Positions 18,601-33,600 of a stretch of DNA of 64,000 nt are shown one piece after another. Made by a program: the position numbers and the translations under genes. This stretch comes from Branchiostoma belcheri (lineage: Eukaryota; Chordata; Leptocardii; Amphioxiformes; Branchiostomatidae). The notes beneath the pieces are model-generated. The model was given only the letters and a program-made list of their open reading frames with translations. It did not search any database and was not told the origin of the DNA. Each line of letters starts with the position of its first letter. Position 1 is the first letter of the stretch. The DNA lies in the NCBI RefSeq assembly GCF_001625305.1, contig NW_017803379.1, positions 1,457,039-1,521,038 of the forward strand. Direction: 5' to 3'.

Positions 18601-21600
18601 ATGGGTAATTCTGTGAATAAAAGACAAAATTCACGACAAACGTGATGTTGAAATCAGTGAGATATTCTTATTTGCATAAAAAATTCTAAGGAAATTTTAA
18701 AAAATGATGGATAGATTTGGAGATGATGTTGCCAGAAAGCGGCCATTTTGATGAGGTCAGCCGTGGTGCTTACGTGGAGTGCAGGCACGGCGACCATGTG
18801 AGCTTGTTTCCATCTCTGCCATCGGAAAAAAAAATCAGCCAGCCCTTTAATTCCCGGGCAGCATGGTGCAGTGATTTGCACAGGGAATTCTCATTCGTTC
18901 TCCCCGCAAATTGCGGACGAGGAAATTGACACGACTGACCGGTGAATATCGTTTTAACGACAGCATGGTTCCGACGTACACGTCTTGACGCTTCAGGAAT
19001 GTCGCAGGACGATATCAGTCTCCAGCCTTTTCTCAACTCATGTGGTAGGAACACACCGCTTATTCTCTCCTCTCTAACATCATTATAATGCTCCCGCTTC
19101 ATCTTTAATCTATTATCCTGAATTATTTAGAGCGTAAAAACCTCACAGCTGTAAAATTGAGAATCCCTTGTTGTATCAAGGTGAATTACATTTTGTGCGT
19201 AAATTCTTAAGAGGAGAAATGTTTGAGATGTGATTTAGATTTTGATTCATCGAGTGCTTGATTTGTATGATGCAAATGAGAAGTATTCACAGTACTGTGT
19301 ATCGTTGTGTAAGTTCCATATGCTATGTTGTCTGTCTGTAATTACATGTGAGGCAGTGTAAAATCTGGAATGATTAGGTTGAAAAAGAAGCACGATCAAC
19401 TGTTTGGGAATTGAGGCAAGGATAATTGGACTAGGAATTACTGATAAAAGGTTTGGAATATGTGCTAAATTGACCTTCATGCTTGTTTTCTTACATGAAG
19501 CCGTGTTCTACATGTAGTATGACTATGAAATGGCACTCGCTATGTTAAATGACTGTCAATGAATGTGAGCTCTGGTGTACATGTAATTGATATGCTCGAT
19601 CCTAGAATCACAAAAAATACAATGTATTAAGTAATATAATATGTTGGAGACAGTTAATGATTCATTGGTGATTATGATATATAAGGTTTTTGCAATCAAA
19701 TTGCAAAATGACTTTTTTTACTATGAACTGTACTTAGACATACAATAAAAATCATTATAGTTCAATCACTACTACACAATAAACATTTTAATTTAACCCT
19801 CATATATAACAGCAAGGTAAGCATCACTTCAATAGGAGCAGAAAACATTTGTACATATGGAAGAACAAAATTATGATAGTTTAAAAGTTCAATACTGCAG
19901 CATCTATCAGTATCAGGACCCAAGCCAAGAAATGTAGATGTTAAAGTCAGTAATTGAGTTTCAAATAACCTGAATGTTACTTCTAACAGCAGTGACAAAT
20001 GTCAAAAGAAATTGCCTGAAACATAGATTATATTACAATGTGCCAGTGACGTTGACATCTCTAACCTGATTGCAGCGGAATATTAAGTTATACTGAGTCA
20101 TAGGTGCGGCTCTGAGATTTTATTTTCACGGACTGCCGTTTCCAAATCTGCGGATTCTCGGTACGAAGCTCGCGATGTTGGCTCAACAAGCAGATGTGGA
20201 CGTATTCTGGAGACGACTGGATTTTATCCTATGTAGTTTCAGAAGACACGCCGGTAAGCTGGGACAGACTCTGAGGATCAGCGACAAGGTTTTAGGAAAG
20301 ACTACCATGGGTTCTGTTTTTCCTCACATCCTTTTCAAATATGAATTGTCAATTGATTATATGTCATTCTTGTTATTGAGAAAATGTTGCATTATACACG
20401 TAGAAAAATTTGTTTCCCTTGATGATGGGTGATCGTTCCATGATTGTTTAAAGCTTTATCTTGCAAATGCGTATGCTGAAAAAAAATAGCCCAGAGAAAT
20501 GCTCCGTAATATGTTGTAACATGCTAATAATTAATTAAGATTGTCATCATAAGCGTACAATACATACATACAATAATACAAGGATACAAGATGTACAAGA
20601 ATCTTTATCAGTATTCCAAAAATGTTCAAATTTTTAACTCGACACCAGTCTTCATTATACTATATCTACATGTATACTAACATATCATGTTACCAAAATT
20701 ACACTGTACATAGTTTTACATCAGCATTAACATGAATGTACCTCTTTCACATTTTTTAAACAACCACTTTTAAATGATCATGTCCAAATCGTTCAATTTC
20801 CAAGACAATGGTGTTATGAATGCAGATGTTGCAGCAGATTTCTGTGCCAAAGGCCACCAACAACTATCTACATGTCTGCCTGTAGACCCAGAAGTGACTG
20901 TTATGTATTCATGGACGATGCTCCATTTTGTGTAACACAACCTTAATGACTCCCAAACTACACCTTGATCCGTGGACCCGTGCCAGGCAGCGGATAGTCT
21001 CTGATTCTCACCGACGCACTTTGAATTTGCTTCCAAAATATTTCCTGCAAGCTCAATTCAGAGTGGTGAGCTTTAGATGTAATGGCACACCTGTCATAAA
21101 ATGTTTGCTATGTAAGCAATATGTAAAAGGTGGGATGAAACGTGTATAGGCATATGCAATGCTTGAAATGTATCAGATTTCTTATGCAATCTCTAAAGCC
21201 CCCAAACCTGGGCAGACATTTTATCATGGATATATCAGTGTTTGCAATGCTTTTTATTTACCGGTATGCCACATTTTGGGGACGATAGTGGAGATTGGAG
21301 ATGTTATAATACCGGTATGGGGAGAAGTTTTGACAAAATGAGGTTTTTACTTAGTAAGTATTTTTGGTGGAATATAAAGGATCAATGTTGAAAACAAGAA
21401 ACAGTTATCCATGGAGGGAATTGGAGGAATGTATGGTTCTATGCATTTTAAGAAAATAAAATTTTATAGGTGACTAATTCATTTGTTTGTTTGTTCGTTT
21501 TTTCAGAGTCATCTACCAACATCCTTGACTCTAGCGAGGAAACCATGCTGGAATTCGGGCAGTACGACGACTTCCACACGATAGACTGGGTGCGGGACAT

Positions 21601-24600
21601 CTCGCGGGACCGTCTCCGACACAAACAGATCTCCAGGAAGAGTAAAGAGTCATGCTGGGACCTGATCAAAGGGACCCACGATGCCTGGTCAGGCTGGCTG
21701 TGTGTGCTGCTCGTGGGGATGGCAGCAGGTCAGACATTTCCTCCTGACAACATGTTAGGATAAGTTAAGATATGATTCATATTGACATGGGACATTGTAT
21801 AAAACCAGTCAGTTTTCAAAATCTAAATATCATGATGTTAGAATCTATCCATTCAGAATTTAATTATTTGATTCTACAGTGGCATGATTTTTTGTCACAG
21901 ACATTGTAGAACCTCTAAGTTTTAGTCAGCCTCTGTATGTTTTCTGCCCTGGTCTGTTTGCAGGTATTTTAGACCTCTGAGTGTCACAGGCAAATTATAG
22001 TTTTAGTCAGCCTTAAGTTGCTCTTAGCACATTGATGGTTGCAGAGTCTACTGAAAACTGCAGATTTTATTCTCAATCTGTATGTTTTCTGCCCAGGTCT
22101 GATTGCGGGTATCTTTGACAGTTTATTTTGTATCTATGCAGGTCTGTTTGCAGGTATAGTCGACATCGGAGCCAGCTGGATGTCTGACCTGAAGGAGGGC
22201 ATCTGTCCCGAGGCTTTCTGGCTGAACAAGGAGCAGTGCTGCTGGGGGAGTAACGACACCACCTTCGACGACCGGAGCTGCTCGCAGTGGCTGACCTGGT
22301 CCCAGCTGTTCGGCATCCACACGGAGAACGCCGGCACCTACATCCTGGACTACATCATCTACGTGTTGTGGGCCATGTCCTTCTCCGTCATCGCCGTGTT
22401 CCTGGTCAGAACGCTGGCGCCGTACGCATGCGGGTCGGGGATACCGGAGGTGAGTAAGAGGCATGGTTCTCCCATCGTCTGCGACGGATGAAAACCTCTG
22501 TTATGCACATCATGTGTGATTTCAGTCCATTTCCAGACAAGCAGTCCAAGTAAGAGCGCCCTGGCAGTAACACCATACCAGTCACAAAAGCAAAAGTTAC
22601 AAGTTACACACATGATTTGCAGGCACTGGTGTCTGTTACTGAAAAACAAAAGTTACAAGTTACGCAGTTAATTGTAGGCCATAGCAGGATGTCTAGACAT
22701 AGGCATACTTTTTTACTGTCTTGGCAAAGAAGTTGCAAGACCCACCTGCTACCTGTAATTTGAAACATTTCATCTGAATACCAACATTGCAGCCCAAAGA
22801 TCTAGAGCCCTTCATTGCCAGTTAAAAAAGCCAAATGAACATGACATGCATATAGAATCAAGTTTGTATAGCCAGATTCATCATTCAGTGATGTTGTATG
22901 TTCCTCAGATATACCCTTTCTACTGTATCCTAGAGTCTGTAATATAAGGAGCTCAGGGACCATCTGTTTCTCATTACCGGTTATAAAGCCACATCCTGAC
23001 TCTGAAGACAGGAAATGTGTTACCATGGCAACAGGCAATTAGAGGAACAACACATCCTGTTTAGAACCACGTAAACAGGATGTTTCAGATTTCTGAAGAA
23101 GAAAAATTAATGAGACATGCGTCATGCTTTCATTTCTGTTAAAGGGAAAGAGAATTAACCAGAGAGAACTTCCTGTCCAGCTGTTACTATAGACTCTGTC
23201 CTAGTCTCAAATTCAGAAGTCAGTTGTTACTATATTTTGTTTGTCGGTGTGTTTTCAATTTTACACCAAGTCATTAGAGGTAATGGTACCAGCCAGAAAG
23301 TATGGTACAGAATTGAACCAGTGCTAATTAAGGACGAAACAAGAAGAAGAAGAATTAAGGCTTCAGAGCAATGTTAAAACCATGCGCATGGATGCAAGTT
23401 TGGAGGCTTAACTGTTGATATAAATGTAGTGCCTATCACAAAACATGTGATTTCTTACTCCAACACTCAAGAAAGGTCTTGGAATTTCCTTAACCAAATT
23501 GTCTGGGGAATTTCCAATATAGAACCTGTAAGAACCTTTGACACTGGAGCACAAATCGTTAAGGCTTAACGTGAAGAGCTGTTTTGTTCCAGTGATTTCC
23601 TTTGCCTCTGATTCTGACCAATCAATGCTATGAATACTTTATGAGTCTGTGTAAGGAAGAGGTCTGATTGCCTTATCTATATTCTCATCCTGACCTTGAA
23701 TCATCATTATTCCGCACTAAGGGCACTCCAAGTGTAATCCTCCTGTCTCAAACCTGGACACTTCAGCTTCTGATTGATGTTGAAATGAAGCATCAAGAAC
23801 AGCACCTATTTGGTGGTAATGTTTGTTGTAGAAATGTTTTGTGGGGCACTTAGTCCACTTTTTATCCTTTACCTGATCGTAACATCTGCATAACTGTCAT
23901 CCGTAGAACATTGTGATTTTCACCATAGTTTTAAGATTCAGTGCATGAATGTACTAGGTCTATACAGAAGTATAATATGCTCATGTATTGAAATACTGTG
24001 CATGGTGCATACACGTACTAGCAAGAAGAGAGCCCATCATGATTGGTTTGACCAAACTAAACTGCATTCTGCTAAAGTCAGGTATAATGAGAAGAGAATC
24101 TTACAATGCACAGTGTTACAACAGTGGAAATGTTTGACATTTACAACTTACAATGGCATCCTTTATAAGATGTGTGTCCTTGCTTCATTCACAAAATTTG
24201 ATAAGTACAATCGTCATGCCCTATTCTAATAACCTGGAATGAGTGGAATCCATCCATTTTTAGAGGTACAAAGTGCAAGGAGCCCTGTTACAAAACGAAT
24301 AGCACCCAGGCTACTATTCTAACTAGTACTGTATCTTCCCTTTTCAGATCAAGACCATCCTGTCTGGTTTCATCATCCGAGGTTACCTGGGGAAGTGGAC
24401 ATTGATCATCAAGTCTGTGACCATGATGTTGGCGGTGTCGGCCGGCCTGAGTCTGGGGAAGGAGGGACCGCTGGTCCACGTGGCCTGCTGCATCGGAAAC
24501 TTCTTCTCCTACCTGTTCCCCAAGTACGGCAGGAACGAGGCCAAGAAAAGAGAGGTGGGTCAGCTGCGATATTCATCTGTCAACTAAGTTAGACTTTCAA

Positions 24601-27600
24601 CAGTTGTGTTTTAAACCAGGGCTCAAAATCTTTTTTCTGCATACCTGCACCAGTGCACTGGTTGAAAATTACCTAAACCAGACAGATTTTACCTGCACTG
24701 CATGCTTAGAATGCTACTGCCATTATTTTGTTGATACTCAATTTTGGGGCATTTTAGGACAAATTTTGAGATACTGATTTTCCTTCATGTGTCATTTTAT
24801 TGTAGGCAAGTGATTAGCTGGTAAGCACTTGTTGTACACAGTGCAGACTTAGTATTAAATAATGTGATTGTGTTCCCCAGATCCTGTCAGCAGCCTCAGC
24901 AGCAGGTGTGTCGGTGGCGTTTGGTGCACCCATAGGGGGAGTTCTCTTCAGTCTGGAAGAGGTATGTCAGCCAGCTCTGTTACATTCTAGTGCAGACTTC
25001 CTGATGGTAGCCTAATGTTCAAAATAAGACCTTAAACTAGTATATGTTAATTACTTGAAATGATGTCAATCTCACCCCCATGAAACTCCTTCCTCTTCGC
25101 CCCCGCCGCCGATTTGTGCAACGCCACTTGGCAGAAAGGTGGTCCAGAATGTTTGCCGGAGCATGGGCTACTTTAAATTTGGCGGCACAGCCTTTATTGT
25201 TATTTTGCAGACGATTTTCGTGTCGACTGTGAGCTGTGCCGCCATTGGGGGCTAAGCAGAAGGACGGGGGCAAAGCAGAATTGCGCCGGGGCGTAGAGGA
25301 ACGACGGGGCGAAGCAGATTTTTGCGGGGCGAAGCAGAACGGGCGGGGGCGAAGCAGAACGGCGGGGGCGAAGAGGAAGGAGTTTCATGGGGGTGTACAG
25401 TGTATGAGGTTTTGAACCTCCTAGCCGCTTGTCATGGTACTGCAGTGGACCTCCAGATATCTCATGATCACAATTTTAGTAATTTTGGGAGGTAAATNNN
25501 NNNNNNNNNNNNNNNNNTGCAACGCCACTTGGCAGAAAGGTGGTCCAGAATGTTTGCCGGAGCATGGGCTACTTTAAATTTGGCGGCACAGCCTTTATTG
25601 TTATTTTGCAGACGATTTTCGTGTCGACTGTGAGCTGTGCCGCCATTGGGGGCTAAGCAGAAGGACGGGGGCAAAGCAGAATTGCGCCGGGGCGTAGAGG
25701 AACGACGGGGGCGAAGCAGATTTTTGCGGGGGCGAAGCAGAACGGGGCGGGGGCGAAGCAGAACGGCGGGGGCGAAGAGGAAGGAGTTTCATGGGGGTGA
25801 ATCTTGTGTAGTCTCAGCTGCAGAAAGTGTTGCACAAGTTCAAATTACCATTAAATTTTTTTACTGCTGTATGCTACAGTTTATTATCAATACTATGTGT
25901 GCTCAATGCATGTTTTCCCCTTCAAGTATCAATTTTGAAAATATCAGACTTAAGACTTGTCAGACTCTAATTAGAGTCAACCTGTGACAGTTGGTCAATT
26001 TCAAATTATTAGACAATATTCCTGACCGTGTAACCTCCTTTATAATCCATTAAACCACCCTGCCTTATCAGAATTAAAGATTTTTTTATTTCTTCTTTCT
26101 TATGTAACAGGTGAGCTACTACTTCCCGTTGAAGACCATGTGGCGATCGTTCTTCTGTGCCCTGGTGGCCGCCTTCATCCTGCGCTCCATCAACCCGTTC
26201 GGTAACAGCCACCTGGTCAAGTTCTACGTGGAGTACAACACTCCCTGGTTCTTCTTCGAACTCCTGCCATTCATATTACTGGGAGTCTTTGGGGTAAGTA
26301 AAGGACAAAAATCATGACAGTTCTTGAATTTATGAATGACACTTTTTGTGTGGTTTTTGAGGAACAGATTTGGCATGTACCTTTTGTATTGTGATCTGTA
26401 TTCATTTGTATATACCGGTACTGTGTTTTTGTAGGGTCTGTATGGAGCATTCTTCAACAAGTTCAACCTGAAGTGGTGCAGGTTCAGGAAGAAGACCAGA
26501 ATGGGACTGTTTCCTATTGCTGAGGTTTGTGTCAAGCATTTAACCGCTCATTTAACACATCGCCTACTGGCCTTTGCAAATTCTCTACTATATGTATGTA
26601 AAAGATGAGGTCTAGGCACAATATGGTTCTTTTCGTGTTCACTAATGTATACACTAAAATTGTATCTGAGCAAAAAATTGTATCATTCAGTTTAAATGAT
26701 AGTATTTTTTTTCATTTTCAGGTGATGATTGTCACATTTGTCACAGCCTTGCTGGCTTTCCCCAACCCTTACACAAGGTGAGTTTTGTCTGGTAACTCTT
26801 AATTTATTTCTAAAAAAAGTGGCCTTCTGCAACTGCTTGCTATAACTCCCAAAAATGTCTGGATTTTTTAAGAGACTGATCATGATAGAATTTCTAACCT
26901 TTATCCCACTTTTTTTCCTTTCAGAGAAAACACCAGCATTCTGATTCAGAGATTATTCAAGGACTGTGGACCTGTGGATGACTCTGACCTGTGGTAAGAT
27001 CACAGAAACATCATTCTTGAAATACATCACTTGTAGTATGGGCATCATATCTTAAAGAGAACAGGGTATTCGGACTTAGCTGCCCTGCCCGGTCCACCTA
27101 AACCGCTGCCCGGTCCGGTCCGAGGCCGCTAATGGGGGTTTTGCGTATCCCATGCGCCGGAGCAAGCATTTCACTCCCGGCGCAAGGACTCGGTTTGCTA
27201 GCTGAGGACTTTCCACAACCATGATGATATCATACTTAAATAAAGGAATATATAATAGATCTATCATGTTGAAATGATAATTGTAATACATGGTTCTATT
27301 TAATAGCGGTAGTTTTGTTTCTTATTTTGAGGAGGGAAACACGGGGGAAACTGTCAAAAATCGAGGGAACGCAAACTGAGATCGGCTCACTTCCGGGTGC
27401 ATAACGCCAAAATTTCTCGACGATTGTATAAAAATGACCACTCATTTGCCGCCTACGGTAGCGTGTACATGGTAGTGCGATCATATCGTGCCAAAGTCAG
27501 CGTCAAACGTCAGAAAATCCCCGTAAAAATATAGTTGCAAAACACATTTCCCGCGCACTCATGGCCGGCCGCCGGCATGTGAAGCAGCATGCTCATTATA

Positions 27601-30600
27601 ATATGCAAGTAGCTACGCTCTGATTGGTTCACCTTAGATGACCTGCGCTCTGATTGGCTAGAACGAAGCCCGTTGCATGCTGGGGCGCCCTTCCCCGCGC
27701 GAAGTGCGATCTGGAGATAGCCACATTTACGCTGGTTTCTACCTTATTTCTACGACTAATTAGCAAAATCCTAGTGACGAAATGCGTACTCAAAAGAATT
27801 TTCGGGAAAAATACATATGCACATGTGGATTTGTGGTGCCTTTGGCGTAATTTTGTTGGTCACGTACAACGTAATGTAACACGGAAGTGCACGGAGTCGG
27901 AGTCGCGGCACGGCTTTCTGTCCCACTCTAAACAAAACCCCAAGGACATAACAAAACTCCCCAAAACTGGTCAATAATTAGCCATAAAAATGTTTGTGGG
28001 CACGTGTAAATATGCTGCCTTTTTTCGAGTGTTATAGGAATTATTCGCGATGTTTTTGCACATCCCTAACGTTACCTCACGCCGGGCCCGCCGCCTATTA
28101 TGTACGGCGGACCGGGGTATTTATAACAGTTAATTCAGATCATCTAGGATTGCATATTCGGTGGTAAAATAAGTAAACAAACAGAGAAAAACAGCAAAAT
28201 AAAGTTGACAAACTATAGAAACGCTTGCATGGGCAACACTGACAAAAGAAAATGTCGATCTAATTGATGCGCCGGTTTTAAACGTTACTGTTATATAGTA
28301 AAATGCGGGCTAGATCAACGTTCCTTTCGCTGTTCCAGCGGTGTGTATCGGTAATTTCCCGCCCCGCATGAGGTAAATTAGTACTCCTCCCACGATTCCT
28401 GTGATGTTACCGCGCCTGCATATGAATGGAGAAGTCTGACGAAAAAGAAACGCGTTACTTTCGGAAAAGTAACGGAAAACTTTCGGAAAAGTAACCAGTT
28501 AATAACGGAAAACTAACGGGGAAAAAAACGCGTTAGTAACGGCCCTTAGGGTAACTATAACGCGAACGGTACTGTATTATGGCCGGGTCCTTGCGCCGGG
28601 AGCGAAATGCTTGCTCCGGCGCATGGGATACGCAAAACCCCCATTAGCGGCCTCGGACCGGACCGGGCAGCGGTTTAGGTGGACCGGGCAGGGCAGCTAA
28701 GTCCGAATACCCAAAGAGAACAGTGTCCCATAAATTGTTTATCTTGCCAAGTGTTCTACAAAGTACAAGTAGGATCTGGTCTAAGCATGTGCAGTCCCTT
28801 CAAATCTGTTTTCTGAACTGTGCTTGTTCCCTGTGCCAGTGACTACAACGCCACGTACGCGCCGAACCTGAACAACCGGAGAAACCCGTACGGCGAGGCG
28901 GGGACGGGCGTACAGAACGCCATGTGGCAGCTGTTCCTGGCACTCATACTGAAGGGCATCCTCACCATCTTTACATTCGGCATGAAGGTGAGTTACAGGC
29001 TTTTTAGATCCTACTATAACATTTTCTCTTACTGCTGTTGTTCATGACATTGAATTAACATAATAGACTGGGTAATTATAAGCCATACATACATGGGGGA
29101 AAGCTATTCCTCAAGCCAGCCAACATGCTTACATGGCCATAATCCTTCAGTAAGACATCTGGGGCTGCATTGTTATGTAGCCGCTTAGAACTTGTTTCCC
29201 ATTTAGAATTGTGTTCAGCCTGTTGCAGAGACTACTGAAGACTTGGTAAGCCATCGTCCTTGCAGGAATGATAGCCATTGTTGTGACTTGTGTGTTGTGC
29301 CACTTGTAGGTACCAGCTGGTCTGTTCATCCCATCCATGGCAGTGGGGGCCATCGCGGGCAGACTGATCGGGACAGGAGTGGAACAGCTGGCCTTGTGAG
29401 ACCCTCTCTTGTCTATTACATCATGACATTGCTTAACTGATTGTACACTACTGGATACAAAACATTCAACAACCAATCAGCATAATAACATAATATTGTG
29501 ACCCTTAATATATAATATTGTAGCTGTTGTTGAATGAAATACAGGGATGAAATTCAATTATGAAATTGATCAACAGCAAGAGCAGGTTGTTCTTTATTTG
29601 GGTGCATTCTATACTGTCAATTCTAAAATTGGTATAAGGTCAGTTGTCATATTTGTGTGGTTAATCTAGGTCTTTCTCTTTACTAGCAACTTCCCTGATT
29701 GGATACTGTTTGACGAGGCGTGTGCGGGCGGACAGAGGTGCGTCACGCCGGGTTTGTACGCCATGGTCGGCGCTGCGGCGGCTCTGGGAGGGGTGACCAG
29801 GATGACAGGTACATCAGCATTAAGCACAGATGTTGTAACTGTAAAACTTAAAGATGTTGTAACAGTTACTGTAAAACTTCACTGCAGTGTCATATATTAC
29901 AGGTAGCATTGATTGTCATTACTCTAACATATGTATACACTTCAACAGTAAAGGCATAAAGGAATCATTCTTAAGGTGCAAAACAATCTTTAACTTTCTA
30001 GTACCTTGTTTTTGTATTGTAAATTTTACCTGAAAGTGAAAGTGTATACATGTACATGTTTGAATGTATGGTATATCTGAATGTCACAGCATCATTACCA
30101 TACCCATCTACATGCATTAACAATGTGCTAGCCTCCCAGATACTGACAATACTAGCTATAGACTGTTAACTCCATGCCTTGCTGTGTTGTGTTGTTCCCA
30201 GTGTCTCTGGTGGTGATCATGTTTGAGCTGACAGGAGGTCTACAGTACATCATACCCATCATGGCTGCCGTCATGACCAGTAAATGGGTGGGAGACGCGT
30301 TCGGCAAGGAGGGCATGTATCCTTGTTCTGGCACAGAGATACAGTAGAGTACTGTATGAGTATTGGCTACTAAGTTAAAGAGACTGACCTGGTGAAGGTC
30401 TCTTTCTTTCTGTGAGGATGAAGTATTAGTATATAAACTATACACAAGTTTTAGTACACAAGTATTTGCAAGTACACAAGTACATTGACTGATCGAGCAT
30501 TGATTTAGGGAATTTTATTTTCTATAGACTGGAACACTTAAGAAGAAACTAGTTTAGGCTAGATTTGAGACATTTCTTGAACAAGATTTGTCACACATTC

Positions 30601-33600
30601 TGCATTAGATTTTTAGTTTTCAGAAAACCTTGCTACGTACAGAATTCAGTTTTGCAACTCTCATGAACCCAGCTAACCTGTTAAAGAATTATCATGTACT
30701 TGATGAGACCTTAACCTGTTGACAGCTACGATGCCCACATCCACTTGAATGGTTACCCGTTCCTGGATGCAAAAGAGGAATTCAAACACACAACAATAGC
30801 TGCTGACATCATGAGACCAAGGTAACAGATTTACTTCTGCATTCAAGCATTTGTGTTTCCGCATCTTTAACCAACCCAAATTGATAGACTAAGTATGTAC
30901 CGGTATCGTACCAGTACGTTTTTGGCACCAGACCATGTAAGTGTAGCTTGCATGTACTGCTGTAGGAATTATGTATCAGGCACATATATTAATTGAAGGG
31001 GGCTGTATCTGTATAAGTGTATTTAAGCTAACAACAATGTTATATCTGCTTCTCTACAGGAGAGGTGACCCTCCACTGGTTGTCATTGAACAGGACAACA
31101 TGACTGTGGAAGAGTTAGGTGAGGCAGGAAACTGAATGTTGAAATGTTTCTCCATCTGAAATCTTACTGTTAAACATTGTTAGAGTTTAGAACTTAACCA
31201 CTTACCTACGTCATCCAAATTGGTCCTTTCAGTATATCTGTGTTAACTTATCCTGTAATTTTATTGGTTCACTAAAGAGAAATATTGTGTTGCCCAACAG
31301 AAACGTTGCTTCAGGAGGAAGACTACAACGGCTTTCCTGTGGTGGTTTCCAAGGAGACACAGCTTCTGGTCGGGTTTGTGCTGAGAAGAGACCTCAGCCA
31401 TGCCCTTGGTAAGGAAGACAATAAGCCTTGAACATTTCTGACACAGTTCAAAAATAAAAGTCAATAAAATTGCACAATGTATAATGATTTAAAAAAGACT
31501 TAATCTGTCAATTTTTTTTATTTCATGGCATGTTTGTTGAATTATGCTTCTTACAGTTGTTAAGGGATGTTGCATTTTTCATATTTTACATTGCATAGCT
31601 GTCAACTGTTTCATATCGTATCCATAAGATTGAATGATGTTGTTTTACAGACGAGGCAAGAAAAGCACAAGACGGTGTTGTCAGCAACTCCAGGGTCTAC
31701 TTTACCACTCATGTACCGGGACCGCTGGATGTGGGGCCAAAACCACTCAAACTCAAGAAAATGTTAGACCAAGTAAGATCCAATATGTGACATGTATACT
31801 TCTGTAGGATATCCTACCAACAAATCACTCTTGAAGTAATTTCTGCTTTTTTTGTTTAAATTCTATGCATATTCTGCTATGGTACGGCTGCTGTCTGCAT
31901 GGTTTGTTACTTCACCCTCAAGGAAGAGATAATTGCAATTACTGTATGATCTGCCAGAGGGTGTGAAGACTGCCATATTTTGATATTCTATATACATGTA
32001 CATCTATATACATATAGATCCCACTGTACACAGTCAAACGTTTATAGAACCTATGGAAGAAACTGTTCCCATAATGGCTTATAGAGAAGACCTTGTTGTA
32101 AGACACAGTTGTATGTACATGTGTGTAACTGTAAGACTGTTCTGTTCACAGAGTCCGTTCACCATCACTGACCAGACCCCCATGGAAGTGGTGATTGACA
32201 TGTTCCGTAAACTGGGCCTGAGACAGTGCCTGGTCACGCACAAGGGGTGAGTAAGACGTTACTGGTGTTTTACTAGAAATTGTGGAAACTGGCCAGCAAG
32301 TTATGTCTCCAAAGTTGTGTCCAGATCTTTTTAAAAGCCTGTCTTTACATCCAAGCTTCTCTAGTCATCTTGAATATGGTAAAATTAAAGTACATTAAAG
32401 TAAAGTTTGCCTTCAGACCTCACAAAGTTTGAAGATGTCAGTAAGCACTTTCTCTGCAGTTTTGTTTGGCTGTATAAGGAATAACCTGAGCAAATGTAAG
32501 GCTAAAATGTCTTCTTTCTATATCATGTGGCTGTAGATCAACGATAACTTCGTCTTTGACTTCTATGTCCATCATAGAGATATTATGTATACTAACAGTC
32601 AATTCAACTTTCTGTCAACAGCACTGTATCTCTTTGTCATGCCATGTACACACATGCAACTGTGCTAGAGTCGCTGCTAAACTTGCTGCTATGATATTCA
32701 CCTTTAGTGTACAATATGGCACCAGTTGTTGCTCCTAGTTTGTCTTGACTAGAATCCTACACAGCTGTCTAATCAAGTGTATGTCTGACTTTCTTACTAA
32801 CATAAACAGGGCTGTCTCATAGTTAGTCTATTCCTAACTGGCCATGCTAAACAATTTTCAAGCTTGTATGTTTTTCCGTACATTGTAGCTGCCTGGAGCA
32901 ACTTTTCCTGCTTTTACTGATGCTGCTCTCAACAGTTTCTCCTTTCTCTTCCAGTCTTCACTAACATTTCCAATCATCTCCCAATATGTGACATTGATTT
33001 TCCCCATTTTTTGGTATTCAGCTGATTTCTTGCATGCATGTGAAAGCTCTCGTTTAGAATGTATGCCATTTTTTATACCGTAGGTCAAGAGACTTGGGTT
33101 TCTGTACACATTATGAAACACATGCATGATATGATATCTATGCCATTTTTTGGTAGTTAAGAGGCTTGGGTTTCTGTACACATTATAAAATACATGCATG
33201 ATATTTGAAGTATGTCATATACCTTTCCATACAACTTTGGTTTAGTGCATGAAGAGGAATTATTATGTACATGTATGATTCATAATGGCTTTGTTCCTTG
33301 TCACATATGTTCTATTTTTTTTGCGATGTTGTTTCTTCCAGACGTCTCTTAGGCATCGCCACCAGGAAGGACGTCCGGAAACACATCGCAACACTGGCCA
33401 ATCAGGACCCAGATTCTGTCCAGTTCCATTAGACCAGACCCAACATGACCTCTGATTGGGTGGGGTTTTCTAACCTTTCAACACTGGCAGGAACAGCAAC
33501 CAATCATGTTCTTCATTACATTTCAGCTCACATACTTACAATCACACATTGCTAAGCCATCATAAACCTACAGCACTATAGAAAATAAGCCACAGCTAGT

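Noticed and set aside
25073..25799. G-rich GGGGCGAAGCAGA repeats read as a CRISPR-like or minisatellite array
   Set aside because: They are internal units of a MITE with defined inverted ends; spacing is irregular and the host is an animal.
27654..27977. 107-codon frame inside the MULE-like element as a transposase
   Set aside because: Too short, no zinc finger or DDE motif visible, and the frame is not supported by any repeat coding pattern.
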